A stretch of 64,000 nt of DNA. Origin: Yoonia sp. SS1-5. GTDB taxonomy: Bacteria > Pseudomonadota > Alphaproteobacteria > Rhodobacterales > Rhodobacteraceae. The position numbers and the translations under genes are program-made. Below, piece after piece: positions 28,821 through 38,454 of this stretch (position 1 is the first letter of the stretch; each line of letters opens with the position of its first letter). The notes under the pieces are model-generated. The model did not search any database. It saw only the letters and a list, made by a program, of their open reading frames with translations, and was not told the DNA's origin. The DNA lies in contig NZ_CP151767.2 of assembly GCF_038443705.2 (NCBI RefSeq), positions 992,001 through 1,056,000 of the forward strand. The letters are read 5' to 3'.

Positions 28821-28987
28821 GGTGCGTCCTTTTCTACTGGTCGGCTGCCAATTTACTTGCCGTGGTTTAACGGGCTGCCGTCAGGGCGTCAACGACATCC
28901 GACACCGATCCAATTGGGCAAAACGCAGCACCCCCACCTTCCCGCCACGTCAGTTCACAAACCCTTGAGACGGTCATTTGCGGGTTC

Positions 28988-29008
28988 AAATGGGAAATTT
29001 TCCCATTT
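28988..29008. promoter_or_regulatory. Perfect palindrome between nuoB and the RTX gene, candidate operator
   Basis: 10-bp arms AAATGGGAAA / TTTCCCATTT around a single T. It lies 38 bases before the RTX gene start and 167 bases before the nuoB start, in the only shared upstream region of these divergent genes. A dimeric regulator could bind here; which one is unknown. Confidence 0.55.
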
Positions 29009-29046
29009 ATGACATGCGGACTACGCAACTCACAAAGGAACACAGT

Positions 29047-29619
29047 ATGAGAACGACCTTCCAATCTGGAATCAGAGGTGGATTCGGCCCCGACCAACTG
29101 ACCGGCGGCGCCCAAAATGACGACATTCGCGGCAATGGCGGCAACGATATTCTTTCCGGCGAAGGCGGAAACGACCTGCTGGTCGGCGGTTCAGGCTCGG
29201 ATATCCTGTTCGGCAGCCTGGGCGATGACCGCTTGTTTGGTGGCAGTAGCCGAGACTTTCTGTCCGGTGGCGCAGGCAATGATCGCCTCAGCGGCGGCAG
29301 CGGCAATGACGTGCTTGACGGCGGGGATGGCGCAGACACGCTGATCGGTGGATCAGGCGACAATGTCCTGACAGGTGGCGCGGGTGATGACGTGTTCATC
29401 TTCACCGCTGCAACCGGGAACGATGTCATCACCGACTACACGGCTGGCGAAGATATCGTTGCAATCCAGATCGCTGCAGGTCGCGAAGTGACACGCGCCG
29501 ACTTTGAACGGTTTGCAACACAGGACGGCGACGATCTGGTGTTCCAGCTCAGCCAGAGCCAGTCCATCACAATTGAGAATGCGACCTTTGACGACGTGAC
29601 ATTCGCCACGTTCTTCTAA
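29047..29619 (+). CDS. RTX (hemolysin-type calcium-binding repeat) protein
   Basis: A 190-residue protein with AAAGGA before the ATG at 29047. Residues of about 15-110 are tandem GGxGxDxLxG nonapeptides (such as [18 protein letters not shown]), which form calcium-bound beta-rolls. The tail includes [20 protein letters not shown] and a short end without Cys. RTX proteins leave the cell by type I secretion on an uncleaved C-terminal signal; no exporter genes are near. It is on the opposite strand to nuo, divergent from nuoB and convergent with nuoA. Confidence 0.88.
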   Translation: MRTTFQSGIRGGFGPDQLTGGAQNDDIRGNGGNDILSGEGGNDLLVGGSGSDILFGSLGDDRLFGGSSRDFLSGGAGNDRLSGGSGNDVLDGGDGADTLIGGSGDNVLTGGAGDDVFIFTAATGNDVITDYTAGEDIVAIQIAAGREVTRADFERFATQDGDDLVFQLSQSQSITIENATFDDVTFATFF

Positions 29620-29624
29620 CCCAT

Positions 29625-29659
29625 AAAAAAGCCCGCGGCGCATATCCTGCGGCGCGGGC
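29625..29659 (-). terminator. Rho-independent terminator after nuoA
   Basis: Read leftward: 11-bp arms (GCCCGCGCCGC / GCGCCGCGGGC, one mismatch) with a 7-base loop, then six T. It starts 20 bases after the nuoA stop. In the other direction there is no T-run, so it ends nuoA transcripts rather than those of the RTX gene. Confidence 0.78.
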
Positions 29660-29679
29660 ACATAACGATCAGCGCGGGG

Positions 29680-30045
29680 TCATTCCCACTCAAGCGCGCC
29701 CTTTTTCCATTCGTAAGCAAAGCCAATTGTCAGTACGGCCAAAAAGATCATCATCGACCAGAAGCCAACCATGCTGATATCTGCGAAAGCCACCGCCCAT
29801 GGAAACAGGAATGCAACTTCCAGATCAAAGATGATGAACAGGATCGACACCAGGTAGAACCGCACGTCGAATTTCATCCGCGCGTCATCAAAGGCATTAA
29901 ACCCACATTCATAGGCCGACACCTTTTCAGGGTCCGGATTGCGCACCGCCACAATGGCGGCCGCAAGGATCAGAATCAGACCAAGGGCGATGGCCAGCCC
30001 CAGAAAAATGAGGATCGGCAGATACTCTGACAGCATATCTTGCAA
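29680..30045 (-). CDS. nuoA: NADH-quinone oxidoreductase subunit A
   Basis: A 121-residue three-helix membrane subunit. Seen: [17 protein letters not shown], the [21 protein letters not shown] loop whose Cys is quinone-sensitive in the family, and [21 protein letters not shown]. The TTG at 30045 is preferred as start because AGGA lies 7 bases before it; an ATG three codons in is the alternative. It is separated from nuoB by a terminator and an RTX gene. Confidence 0.95.
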   Translation of the reverse strand: MQDMLSEYLPILIFLGLAIALGLILILAAAIVAVRNPDPEKVSAYECGFNAFDDARMKFDVRFYLVSILFIIFDLEVAFLFPWAVAFADISMVGFWSMMIFLAVLTIGFAYEWKKGALEWE

Positions 30046-30290
30046 CAGGCGTTCCTTTCGGTGGCATGCGCCACGATCTGGCGCAGCGTATTTGCTGGTT
30101 TCCTGTTACCTGCGGGGCAGATTGGGGTCAACTGCACGCAGCGGGGTTTCATCCCGGATCAGATCAAAAAATGATGGGTAAGGAAAACGGCATCCTCCAG
30201 GTCGGCATCGCGCTATTGTCAGTCGGCTGATGGCCCGCGCCGCAACGCTGGCCAAAGTATCAACCGCTTGCGTGCGGCTTGCTCAGCGCC

Positions 30291-31232
30291 CTACTCGGCC
30301 CGATCTGCGACAGGCAGACGTGGTGACAAGACAGCCCCGGCCACCGCAAGGAAGGACACGCCATGGGCCAACCCGTTTGCCCGGGCAGGGATGCCGGCGA
30401 TGATGTCGGCGGTCTCTGTCAGGTTATCGGCCTGTTGATCGGTCAGCCAGAACATGGCGTGCATGCCCAATGTAAAATCGCCCGGCATTTCGCTAATAGC
30501 GACCTGGCACCCATCAGCCGTCGGGGCAAAGGTTTCAGACGTCACTGTCACGGCACCATTCGGCAGGACCAGCATGGTTTCTTGCCCTTGGGCAGTTTCC
30601 TGCATCACCTTGGCGGCCACATGCACAATCATCGGATTGGCGGCATTGGCCGGGTCCTCGACTTGGGGGGCGACAATCGCGACATCGAAAAAGCCGTTTT
30701 CATCAGCCGCGCCTGTCAGGATGCGTCCACGGCGCACGCCGGGTTTCAGCGCAAACTGACCACGGGCCACATCCGCCGAGCAGCCAACATCAACGGATGC
30801 TTTCAGCCGCAAGCGCACAAACGGCCCCATCAGCAAGGACACCCCAAGCACCAGCTGCAGCAAAAGCATCAAGCCGCCAGCAGCCACCACCGACAGGCCG
30901 ACAAGCAGCGCAAGTGCGGCATCTGCATAAGCCACCGGGGCAAGGGCGCTGAACGCCTTGATCCACGGGGCGGCGACAATCAGGCAGGTCAGCGACAGTG
31001 AAAGGCTGATCGTCTCTAACGGTACATTCGGGAACAGGACAACATGCCCCACAACCAGCAATGCGACCGCCAGACACCCCAATGTCGCCCGATCCGGCGC
31101 AAGGAAGGCCGGATCAATCAGCGACCCGGCGAGCATGGTCACAACAGGGATCATCACAGCCAGCAGCACCAGGCGGCGCAGCCGTGTCACGCGGTAGATC
31201 ATCTGCTCAGGTGTCGGCCAGTCAAAACGCAT
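30291..31232 (-). CDS. Multi-pass membrane protein of unknown function
   Basis: A 313-residue protein. The first 140 residues hold four hydrophobic helices after a basic start (YRVTRLRRLVLLAVMIP). A soluble stretch (about 145-270) has CSADVARGQFALKPGVRRGRI and MPGDFTLGMHAMFWL, and one helix lies near the C-terminus. No family recognised. The 155 bases between its start and liuC should contain its promoter. The gap to nuoA is 245 bases and shows no other gene. Confidence 0.75.
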   Translation of the reverse strand: MRFDWPTPEQMIYRVTRLRRLVLLAVMIPVVTMLAGSLIDPAFLAPDRATLGCLAVALLVVGHVVLFPNVPLETISLSLSLTCLIVAAPWIKAFSALAPVAYADAALALLVGLSVVAAGGLMLLLQLVLGVSLLMGPFVRLRLKASVDVGCSADVARGQFALKPGVRRGRILTGAADENGFFDVAIVAPQVEDPANAANPMIVHVAAKVMQETAQGQETMLVLPNGAVTVTSETFAPTADGCQVAISEMPGDFTLGMHAMFWLTDQQADNLTETADIIAGIPARANGLAHGVSFLAVAGAVLSPRLPVADRAE

Positions 31233-31387
31233 ATCAATCCCCTTTGACCGGCAAGAAACCCTTGAAATCGGTCAGAAGTGAGACCGAATTCTGACGATAA
31301 CAGATTGATGTGTGGTTAAGTTAGGTACGGGATTGCAGCGCATTTTGCTAAAATTGGAACGATGAAGCGGCGGCGCCCGCGGGCCGA

Positions 31388-32158
31388 TCAGGCCCAGGGT
31401 GCCGGACGCTTGTCAAAAAATGCAGCGATCCCTTGGGGGGCTTCATCGCCCTCCCACTGCGCGATCAGTGCGTCAATGGACCGGTCGATGACAGCCGTAT
31501 CAATGACCGGCCCCAGGCTGCGCGCGAATGCTTTGGCTGCGGCCACCGCACCGGGGGCGCATGACAGATAGGGTGTCACTTCTGCCTCTACGGCGGCATC
31601 CAGATCTGCTGCCGGGACCGCATCGGCCACCACACCGAGCGAGGCAGCCTCGGCCGCGTCAAACACACGCGATGACATAAAGACGCGTCTTGCATGCGCC
31701 TCTCCCAGCCGGGCAAGGACGTATGGGCCGATGGTCGCCGGAATCAGGCCCAGCCGCGTCTCTGTCAGCCCGAATTTGACCTGCTCGGCGCAAATCGCGA
31801 CATCGCAAACACAGGCCAGCCCAACGCCGCCGCCAAAGGCGTTGCCATGGATTTTGCCAATCACAGGCTGGGGGAGCGTATTCAAGGCACCCAGCATCTG
31901 CGCGATTGACCGGGCCGCATCGCGTCGCGCAGCCGCATCGGCGCGCATCTGGTCGCGCATCCACCCCAGATCGCCGCCGGCGCAAAAGGATTTCCCCTGC
32001 CCCGCCAGAATAACCGCGCGGATCGTACTGTCTGCGGCGATCTGGCGGGCAGCCGCGTGCAACTGGTCAATCATATCCTGCGACAGGGCGTTGTGCTTGT
32101 CCGGCCGGGCCAGTGTCAGCGTGGCAACCCCGCGCGCATCTGTTTGCAAATCAATCAT
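31388..32158 (-). CDS. liuC: Enoyl-CoA hydratase, probable methylglutaconyl-CoA hydratase
   Basis: A 256-residue crotonase-fold protein that would hydrate 3-methylglutaconyl-CoA to HMG-CoA in leucine breakdown. Seen: GQGKSFCAGGDLGWM (oxyanion loop) and GNAFGGGVGLACVCDVAIC, with the first catalytic Glu position not obvious and ETRLGLIPATIGPYV supplying the other. The role is taken from the operon. It overlaps liuE by four bases and is the last gene of the liu run. Confidence 0.9.
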   Translation of the reverse strand: MIDLQTDARGVATLTLARPDKHNALSQDMIDQLHAAARQIAADSTIRAVILAGQGKSFCAGGDLGWMRDQMRADAAARRDAARSIAQMLGALNTLPQPVIGKIHGNAFGGGVGLACVCDVAICAEQVKFGLTETRLGLIPATIGPYVLARLGEAHARRVFMSSRVFDAAEAASLGVVADAVPAADLDAAVEAEVTPYLSCAPGAVAAAKAFARSLGPVIDTAVIDRSIDALIAQWEGDEAPQGIAAFFDKRPAPWA

Positions 32159-33015
32159 CGCATGGCTCCCGCAAGGGTGGCAGCCCGGGCGATCACCGCC
32201 GGATCGACACCTGTTTCATATCCCGCATCATGCAGCATCTCGAGCACCGCCTCGGTCGCAACATTGCCCGGGGCGCCGGGGGCGTAGGGACAACCGCCAA
32301 GACCGCCCACGGCGCTGTCAAACGCACGGACGCCCAGCGCCAGCGAGGCCGCGATGTTTGACAGCGCTTGACCACCGGTATCGTGATAGTGGCCGGCAAG
32401 CATCTCCACCGGCACCTCCTGCATGACGGCCTTCAACATTGCGGTCATCCGCTCTGGCGTGCCTTTGCCAATCGTGTCGCCCAGCGATATGGGCATCGGG
32501 GCCAGTCGGCGCAGGCCCGCGACGGCGCGGGCGACCGCATCCGGGGGCACCGGGCCATCAAAGGGGCAATCGGTCACGCAAGATACATAGCCGCGTAGCC
32601 CCACGCCCGCAGCTTCGGCCGCCTGCACAACCGGGGCCAGGCGACTGATCGAGTCGGCAATCGAACAGTTCAGGTTATTCTGGGAAAACCCTTCCGACGC
32701 TGAAATGAAAACGGCAACATCGTAGGCAACACCTGCGATACGGGCCTCTGCAAACCCCTGCCATCCGCGCATATTGGGGACAAGAACCGCATAGCGGACC
32801 CCGTCCCTTGGGGTGAGGGCTGCCAGAACACGGTTGGTGTCGGCCATCTGTGGCACCCATTTGGGGCTGACAAAACTGCCAACCTCGATATTGCGCAGGC
32901 CGGACTGGCTTAGCAAATCAATCAGGGCGACCTTATCCGCAACCGGGATCAGGCCTGCCTCGTTTTGCAAGCCATCACGGGGGCCAACCTCGTGCAGACG
33001 AACAAAATCAGGCAT
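32155..33015 (-). CDS. liuE: Hydroxymethylglutaryl-CoA lyase
   Basis: A 286-residue TIM-barrel lyase that splits HMG-CoA to acetoacetate and acetyl-CoA. Seen: EVGPRDGLQNE near the start (substrate and metal site), SLGDTIGKGTPE, HYHDTGGQALSN (metal His) and GGCPYAPGAPGNVATE with the catalytic-loop Cys. It overlaps the GST gene by eight bases and liuC by four. Confidence 0.94.
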   Translation of the reverse strand: MPDFVRLHEVGPRDGLQNEAGLIPVADKVALIDLLSQSGLRNIEVGSFVSPKWVPQMADTNRVLAALTPRDGVRYAVLVPNMRGWQGFAEARIAGVAYDVAVFISASEGFSQNNLNCSIADSISRLAPVVQAAEAAGVGLRGYVSCVTDCPFDGPVPPDAVARAVAGLRRLAPMPISLGDTIGKGTPERMTAMLKAVMQEVPVEMLAGHYHDTGGQALSNIAASLALGVRAFDSAVGGLGGCPYAPGAPGNVATEAVLEMLHDAGYETGVDPAVIARAATLAGAMR

Positions 33016-33700
33016 CAGAGGGGACCTTCACCTGCGACGGATCAGGGCGGGCGTCCGAGGCCTCCCATGGCGGATAGAAGGTCTGCTTGAACAAGACATC
33101 ACCGGCAGGCAGCGACTTTGCCCAGGCCGGGCGGGCGCACAGGCGATTAAACCAGGCGGTCAATCGGGGGAAGTCATCGAGGCGCACATAATGCATCGCC
33201 ATATAGACAGCCTGCCCCACGCTGATATCGGCGGCAGAGAATTCCGACAGCAGATAATCCGACGACAGACCAGCCTCGACGGTGCGCAGCGTGCGGGCCA
33301 GGCGCTTTGCCTCCAACTGCATGATGATGGGCGAACGCATATGATCCTCGCGCAGCATGATATGCTGCTGGGTCAGGGTCGCTGCGTGATGGCTGATCGT
33401 TTCGGCAAAATGAAGCCAGTTCAGCCACGCAGCACGTTCGGCGTGTCCTGGGTCTCGACCCAGGCCGGCCTCGGGAAAGCGCTCACACAGATATTCGGTG
33501 ATGGCGCCGCTTTCTGTCAGGACAATATCGTCGAGTTGCAGCGTCGGCACACGGCCCGTCGGGTTCAGCGAAACGTAAGGCTCCTGCCGGAGCGTCTTGT
33601 CAAACGGGTAGGTCTGCACAACAAAGCTGACATCAAGCTCATGCAAAAGCCACAGGCTGCGCATCGACCGGGTCTGGGGGACGTGATGCAGCCGGATCAT
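33008..33700 (-). CDS. Glutathione S-transferase-family protein in the liu operon
   Basis: A 230-residue protein with the N-terminal thioredoxin-like domain (RLHHVPQTRSMRSLWLLHEL; TGRVPTLQLDDIVLTESGAI with cis-Pro and ESGA) and an all-helical C-terminal domain (SAADISVGQAVYM). It overlaps liuD by four bases and liuE by eight, so it is expressed with the pathway. GSTs can detoxify reactive enoyl-CoA or carbonyl products; use here is inference. Confidence 0.9.
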   Translation of the reverse strand: MIRLHHVPQTRSMRSLWLLHELDVSFVVQTYPFDKTLRQEPYVSLNPTGRVPTLQLDDIVLTESGAITEYLCERFPEAGLGRDPGHAERAAWLNWLHFAETISHHAATLTQQHIMLREDHMRSPIIMQLEAKRLARTLRTVEAGLSSDYLLSEFSAADISVGQAVYMAMHYVRLDDFPRLTAWFNRLCARPAWAKSLPAGDVLFKQTFYPPWEASDARPDPSQVKVPSDA

Positions 33701-35607
33701 TGCAACGGCTCCAACGCCACCATCAAGGCGCCAGCTGCAACCTGATCATCCTGTTTCGCAGCCACACTGGCCACAACACCGTCGCGCGGGGCGCGCAAGA
33801 CATGTTCCATCTTCATTGCCTCCATAACGATCAATCGGTCACCGGCAGCCACGGTCTGCCCCGCGGTGACGCTGACCTCGCGGACAAGACCTGGCATGGG
33901 CGCCAACACGGTATCGCCACCCACGGCCATGCTGGATCGGGCCAGCGGATCAACGACCGCAAAAGTCAGTGTCTGCGGGCCAAATACGGTGACATGTTCG
34001 CCGTGGCGTTCGGCGGACACACCCCAATCCGCGCCATTGCGCGCCAGTGAAACCTTATCGTCACCAACCGACACATCGACCCGCGCGGCATCCAGCACCT
34101 GCAACCTGGCGCAATAGTCAGTGTCAGCAAAGCGCAGATATTGGTCACGCTGCATCGGCTGCCACAGGGTGAACCCCGTCAACGGACCGTCAGGCAGGTT
34201 CGCCGCAACAACCGCCGCGATGGCGACATCGCGCGGGGTTGGCACCGCCGCGACGCAGAGGGCATCCTTGCCCCGTTCAATCAGACCGGTATCCACATCG
34301 CCTGCGACGAAATCCGGATCCCGGGACAAGCGGCGCAGAAAATCAAGGTTGGTGACCGTGCCGGCAATCCGGGTCTGATCCAGTGCCGCTGAAAGCTTGC
34401 GCAGGGCGCGGACGCGGTCGGGGCCATGCACTGTCAGCTTCGCAATCATCGGATCATACCAGGGCGAAATCTCTGACCCAGCGGTCACGCCGCTGTCGAT
34501 GCGGGCAGCGCCGGGAAACGTGACATGATGCAAAGTCCCTGTTGCTGGCAGAAATCCGGCGGGGACGTCCTCGGCATACAGCCGGGCCTCAAAGGCATGC
34601 CCGGTGATGCGCAAATCTGCCTGCGCGGCTGGCAAGGGCTCGCCCGCGGCAACCCGCAACTGCCATTCGACCAGATCGACGCCGGTAATTGCCTCGGTCA
34701 CCGGATGTTCGACCTGCAGACGGGTGTTCATTTCCATGAACCAGAAACGATCCGGGTGCAGCCCATCCGCACCATCAACAATAAACTCGATCGTACCGGC
34801 CCCTGCATAGCCAATCGCGCGGGCTGCGGTCACCGCAGCCTCGCCCATCGCCTGCCGGACGGCATCGGTCATGCCGGGTGCGGGGGCCTCTTCGATCACT
34901 TTCTGATGGCGACGCTGCAGCGAACAGTCGCGTTCAAACAAATGAACCGCATCGGTGCCGTCCCCAAAGACCTGCATTTCGATATGGCGGGGGGTGGTGA
35001 TATATTTCTCGATCAGCACATGAGGATTGCCAAAGGCGGTGCGCGCCTCCGCCTGGGCCGAGGCAAGCGCTTCGGCAAAACCATCGGCATCATTGACCAG
35101 ACGCATCCCCTTGCCGCCGCCGCCAGCCACCGCCTTGATCAGCACAGGATAGCCGATTTCGGCGGCACGCGCGGCCAGATGCGCGGCCTCCTGATTGGCT
35201 CCGTGATAGCCCGGAACAACCGGCACGCCAGCCTCGGCCATCAGTGCCTTGGCTGCATCTTTCAATCCCATGGCACGAATGGCCTTGGCAGACGGGCCGA
35301 TGAAGACCAGACCGGCCGCCGTGACCGCATCCACGAAATCAGGGTTCTCGGATAAGAACCCATAGCCGGGGTGGATCGCCTGCGCGCCCGTATCCAAGGC
35401 GGCCTGCACAATCAGATCACCGCGCAGGTAGCTATCGGCAACCGGTGCAGGTCCAAGGCGCACGGCCTCGTCCGCTTGGGTGACATGCAAAGCACCGGCA
35501 TCCGCATCAGAATAGACTGCAACGGTCCGAACACCCATCGCGCGGGCGGTGCGGATAATGCGGCAGGCAATCTCGCCACGATTGGCGATCAGTATCTTGT
35601 CAAACAT
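33697..35607 (-). CDS. liuD: Methylcrotonoyl-CoA carboxylase, biotin-carrying alpha subunit
   Basis: 636 residues: biotin carboxylase domain (start FDKILIANRGEIACRI; ATP-grasp KAVAGGGGKGMRLV near residue 158; HPGYGFLSEN; FMEMNTRLQVEHPVTE), a BT-like middle, and a biotinyl domain with VMEAMKMEHVL near residue 602, where Lys carries biotin. With LiuB it carboxylates 3-methylcrotonyl-CoA. Slightly short but complete. BirA encoded in this window could biotinylate it. Confidence 0.95.
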   Translation of the reverse strand: MFDKILIANRGEIACRIIRTARAMGVRTVAVYSDADAGALHVTQADEAVRLGPAPVADSYLRGDLIVQAALDTGAQAIHPGYGFLSENPDFVDAVTAAGLVFIGPSAKAIRAMGLKDAAKALMAEAGVPVVPGYHGANQEAAHLAARAAEIGYPVLIKAVAGGGGKGMRLVNDADGFAEALASAQAEARTAFGNPHVLIEKYITTPRHIEMQVFGDGTDAVHLFERDCSLQRRHQKVIEEAPAPGMTDAVRQAMGEAAVTAARAIGYAGAGTIEFIVDGADGLHPDRFWFMEMNTRLQVEHPVTEAITGVDLVEWQLRVAAGEPLPAAQADLRITGHAFEARLYAEDVPAGFLPATGTLHHVTFPGAARIDSGVTAGSEISPWYDPMIAKLTVHGPDRVRALRKLSAALDQTRIAGTVTNLDFLRRLSRDPDFVAGDVDTGLIERGKDALCVAAVPTPRDVAIAAVVAANLPDGPLTGFTLWQPMQRDQYLRFADTDYCARLQVLDAARVDVSVGDDKVSLARNGADWGVSAERHGEHVTVFGPQTLTFAVVDPLARSSMAVGGDTVLAPMPGLVREVSVTAGQTVAAGDRLIVMEAMKMEHVLRAPRDGVVASVAAKQDDQVAAGALMVALEPLQ

Positions 35608-35610
35608 GTC

Positions 35611-36282
35611 TTACCACCACGATCTTGATTTCCGGGCCGGCGGGTCGGTCAGATGGGTTTTGACAAAAGCCGGCAAAGGCCAGGCGTCTTCATCCACCTG
35701 CCCCGCAGCCCGCATTTGCGCGTGCCAATAGGCATGTTTGCGTAAATCGCGATGCACCACGACCTGCATATCGCCCAATGCCTGATCAACCTTGGTCTGC
35801 ATTTCGTCGATCTTGCCTTCCAGCTTTTCCGCATCGCTCTTGCCACGCAGAAAGCCCGGCAAGGGCAGCGCGGACAAGACCATTTTGCCGGCGGACAGCG
35901 CAACAAGAAGCACAACATGCGCCACGAAACTGGGAAGCAGATCAAACCCCATGCTCCAGCTGAACCAACCGCGCCCGTTATCCTTTTCGGAGCCCAAGGC
36001 GACGCGGGCGGCCTCGAACTCATGCGTAAAGCTTTCGCGAAACTGGCGCGCAAAGGCCCCCCTGGCAAAGTCATTGCGACCGGCCCAGACCTGCAATTTC
36101 GGCCTGACAAACATGCCCTGCCGGGAGCGTTCCACGAATTGTTCAAAATCGAAGATGAAAAAGTAATCCTCGGCATCCGCGCTGTTGTGGATCACGTAGA
36201 CGGGAATATCGACGGTCTTGCCCAAGGTGGGCCATTTCACCTCCGGCAGCTGGTTCAGAAGACGATCCTTGATGCCGCGCAT
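35611..36282 (-). CDS. Membrane-associated protein of unknown function in the liu operon
   Basis: A 223-residue protein from the ATG giving MRGIKDRLLNQLPEVKW; the frame is open upstream without support. Soluble N-terminal part with DYFFIFDFEQFVER, a hydrophobic stretch near the middle (LLPSFVAHVVLLVALSAGKM), a coiled-coil-like segment (AEKLEGKIDEMQTKVDQALG) and a basic end. It lies 3 bases from liuD and 64 from liuB. Family unknown. Confidence 0.72.
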   Translation of the reverse strand: MRGIKDRLLNQLPEVKWPTLGKTVDIPVYVIHNSADAEDYFFIFDFEQFVERSRQGMFVRPKLQVWAGRNDFARGAFARQFRESFTHEFEAARVALGSEKDNGRGWFSWSMGFDLLPSFVAHVVLLVALSAGKMVLSALPLPGFLRGKSDAEKLEGKIDEMQTKVDQALGDMQVVVHRDLRKHAYWHAQMRAAGQVDEDAWPLPAFVKTHLTDPPARKSRSWW

Positions 36283-36346
36283 CACGCCCTCCGCCGAACT
36301 GATGGCGCGGCGACCCGCGCGATGGTGATGACCAGACACATCTGCA

Positions 36347-37921
36347 TTACATCCGGAACACGCCAAAGCGTGTGTCGTCTATCGGGGCATTCAGGGCGGC
36401 GGACAGGGACAAGGCCAGAACCTCGCGGCTTTTGCGCGGGTCAATCACCCCATCATCCCAGAGCCGCGCGCTGGCATAAAGCGGATGCGACTGTTCAGCA
36501 AACATATCAATGGTGGGCTGCTTATAGGCGGCTTCTTCTTCGGCCGACCAAGCGCCGCCGCCACGCTCAATCGCGTCGCGCTTGACTGTCGCCAGCACAC
36601 CAGCCGCCTGTTCGCCCCCCATCACCGAAATCCGGGATGTCGGCCATGACCACATGAAGTTCGGGCTGTAAGCTCTTCCAGACATGCCATAATTTCCCGC
36701 CCCGAAGGAGCCACCGACAATCATCGTGATCTTGGGAACCTTCGTTGTCGCCACGGCGGTGACCATCTTTGCCCCATGCCGCGCGATACCCTCGTTTTCG
36801 TATTTCTGACCAACCATGAATCCGGTGATGTTCTGCAGAAACACCAGCGGGATCTTACGCTGACTGCATAATTCCACAAAATGCGCGCCCTTTTGTGCGC
36901 TTTCGGAAAACAGCACCCCGTTATTGGCAACGATGCCACAGGGCCACCCATCAATATGGGCAAAACCGCAGACAAGCGTTTCGCCAAAGCGGGCCTTGAA
37001 TTCATCCAGATGTGATCCGTCAACGATCCGGCGGATCACCTCGCGGATATCATAAGGGGTGCGTAGATCAGCGGGGATCACGTCAAACAGAGTGTCGGGA
37101 TCAACGGCAGGTGGCACGGGCGGCTTGCGAAGGACATCGGGATCCTTGCGCAAACTGCAGGAGGCCACAGCCTGCCGGGCCAAAGCCAAAGCATGGGCGT
37201 CATCCTCGGCCAGATAGTCGGCAACCCCTGACAGGCGCGTATGCACGTCGCCGCCGCCCAGATCTTCGGCGCTGACCACCTCGCCCGTGGCCGCCTTGAC
37301 CAGCGGGGGGCCGGCCAGAAAGATAGTGCCCTGCTCTTTGACGATGATCGACACATCGGCCATGGCAGGTACATAGGCACCACCGGCGGTGCAGGACCCC
37401 ATCACAACAGCGATTTGCGGGATGCCTTTGGCAGACATCTGCGCCTGATTATAGAAGATCCGGCCAAAGTGGTCGCGGTCAGGGAAAACCTCGTCCTGAT
37501 TTGGCAGGTTCGCGCCGCCACTGTCGACCAGATAGACGCAAGGCAGATTGCAGGCCTCGGCGATTTCCTGTGCGCGCAGGTGCTTTTTGACGGTGATCGG
37601 GAAATACGTCCCACCTTTGACGGTCGCATCATTGCACACGACCATGACGTCCTGCCCGTGGACTGTCCCGACCCCGGCGATCACACCGCCGCAGGGGGCA
37701 GCCCCATCATACATGCCGTGGGCTGCCGTTGCGCCCACTTCCAGAAACGAGGAACCGGGATCAAGCAGGTTCGCCACGCGATCACGGGGCAACATCTTGC
37801 CGCGTGACAGATGACGGGCGCGGGATTTTTCGCCGCCGCCCAACGCGGCCTTTGCGGCAGCCTCGGTGATGTCGGCCAGTGCCGCCTCATGCGTTGCGCG
37901 CGAACTGGTTAAGTCATTCAT
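36347..37921 (-). CDS. liuB: Methylcrotonoyl-CoA carboxylase, beta (carboxyltransferase) subunit
   Basis: A 524-residue crotonase-fold carboxyltransferase. Seen: [65 protein letters not shown] and [17 protein letters not shown]. It transfers carboxyl from biotin on LiuD to 3-methylcrotonyl-CoA. It overlaps the DUF1311-like gene by four bases. Confidence 0.96.
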   Translation of the reverse strand: MNDLTSSRATHEAALADITEAAAKAALGGGEKSRARHLSRGKMLPRDRVANLLDPGSSFLEVGATAAHGMYDGAAPCGGVIAGVGTVHGQDVMVVCNDATVKGGTYFPITVKKHLRAQEIAEACNLPCVYLVDSGGANLPNQDEVFPDRDHFGRIFYNQAQMSAKGIPQIAVVMGSCTAGGAYVPAMADVSIIVKEQGTIFLAGPPLVKAATGEVVSAEDLGGGDVHTRLSGVADYLAEDDAHALALARQAVASCSLRKDPDVLRKPPVPPAVDPDTLFDVIPADLRTPYDIREVIRRIVDGSHLDEFKARFGETLVCGFAHIDGWPCGIVANNGVLFSESAQKGAHFVELCSQRKIPLVFLQNITGFMVGQKYENEGIARHGAKMVTAVATTKVPKITMIVGGSFGAGNYGMSGRAYSPNFMWSWPTSRISVMGGEQAAGVLATVKRDAIERGGGAWSAEEEAAYKQPTIDMFAEQSHPLYASARLWDDGVIDPRKSREVLALSLSAALNAPIDDTRFGVFRM

Positions 37922-38454
37922 AGGTCACCTATATCGCGCAGTTCAATCGCCCGTTGCGCGGTCTTCGACAAACGGCAATTCGCCCCAACAATGCTCCGAA
38001 TGGAGCCGCCTTGGAACAGGGTATAGCGCAAATCACAATCAGCATCGCGAAACGCGATCCAAGCCCGTTGGGCGTCGCGCAGCGCATCGGCTAGCTCCGC
38101 AGCCGAGGCGGAGAATTCAGCTCGGCGCGCCTGATATTCTTCATTCAAAATCTCATCCCACACGGCAATTTCCGCGGCCAGACACGCACCGATGCCGACG
38201 GTTGTGCTGCCGCCGGGCGTCTCTTGGCATAAGTTCGCCGCAGCGCCGATGCAATCCGGGGTCACATCCCATCCTTGCGCACTATCATGACAGGCGCGCA
38301 CTGCGGCAGCATCCACCCCAAGCTCTTGCGCAGCTGCGCCTGTGCTCGTCATCGCGAGACATACCGCGCCAATCTGCAGCCCCCGGGAAATTGCCCTTGG
38401 CTGCAAGGACTTGCGCCCTCCACCCGGCACCGACTGATCAGCACGCAGGGTCAC
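37918..38454 (-). CDS. Exported LprI/DUF1311-family protein, second of a tandem pair
   Basis: A 178-residue protein starting at GTG 38454, which overlaps the preceding stop (GTGA). A signal-like stretch ([18 protein letters not shown]) follows a 25-residue basic leader. Motifs of the DUF1311 type: [27 protein letters not shown] and [14 protein letters not shown], with paired Cys. The LprI-like domain inhibits lysozyme in some bacteria; a role in leucine catabolism is not expected. Confidence 0.8.
   Translation of the reverse strand: MTLRADQSVPGGGRKSLQPRAISRGLQIGAVCLAMTSTGAAAQELGVDAAAVRACHDSAQGWDVTPDCIGAAANLCQETPGGSTTVGIGACLAAEIAVWDEILNEEYQARRAEFSASAAELADALRDAQRAWIAFRDADCDLRYTLFQGGSIRSIVGANCRLSKTAQRAIELRDIGDL

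Noticed and set aside
33448..33465. Perfect 8-bp hairpin (CCTGGGTC / GACCCAGG)
   Set aside because: Lies inside the GST gene, where codons for GLGRDPG explain it.
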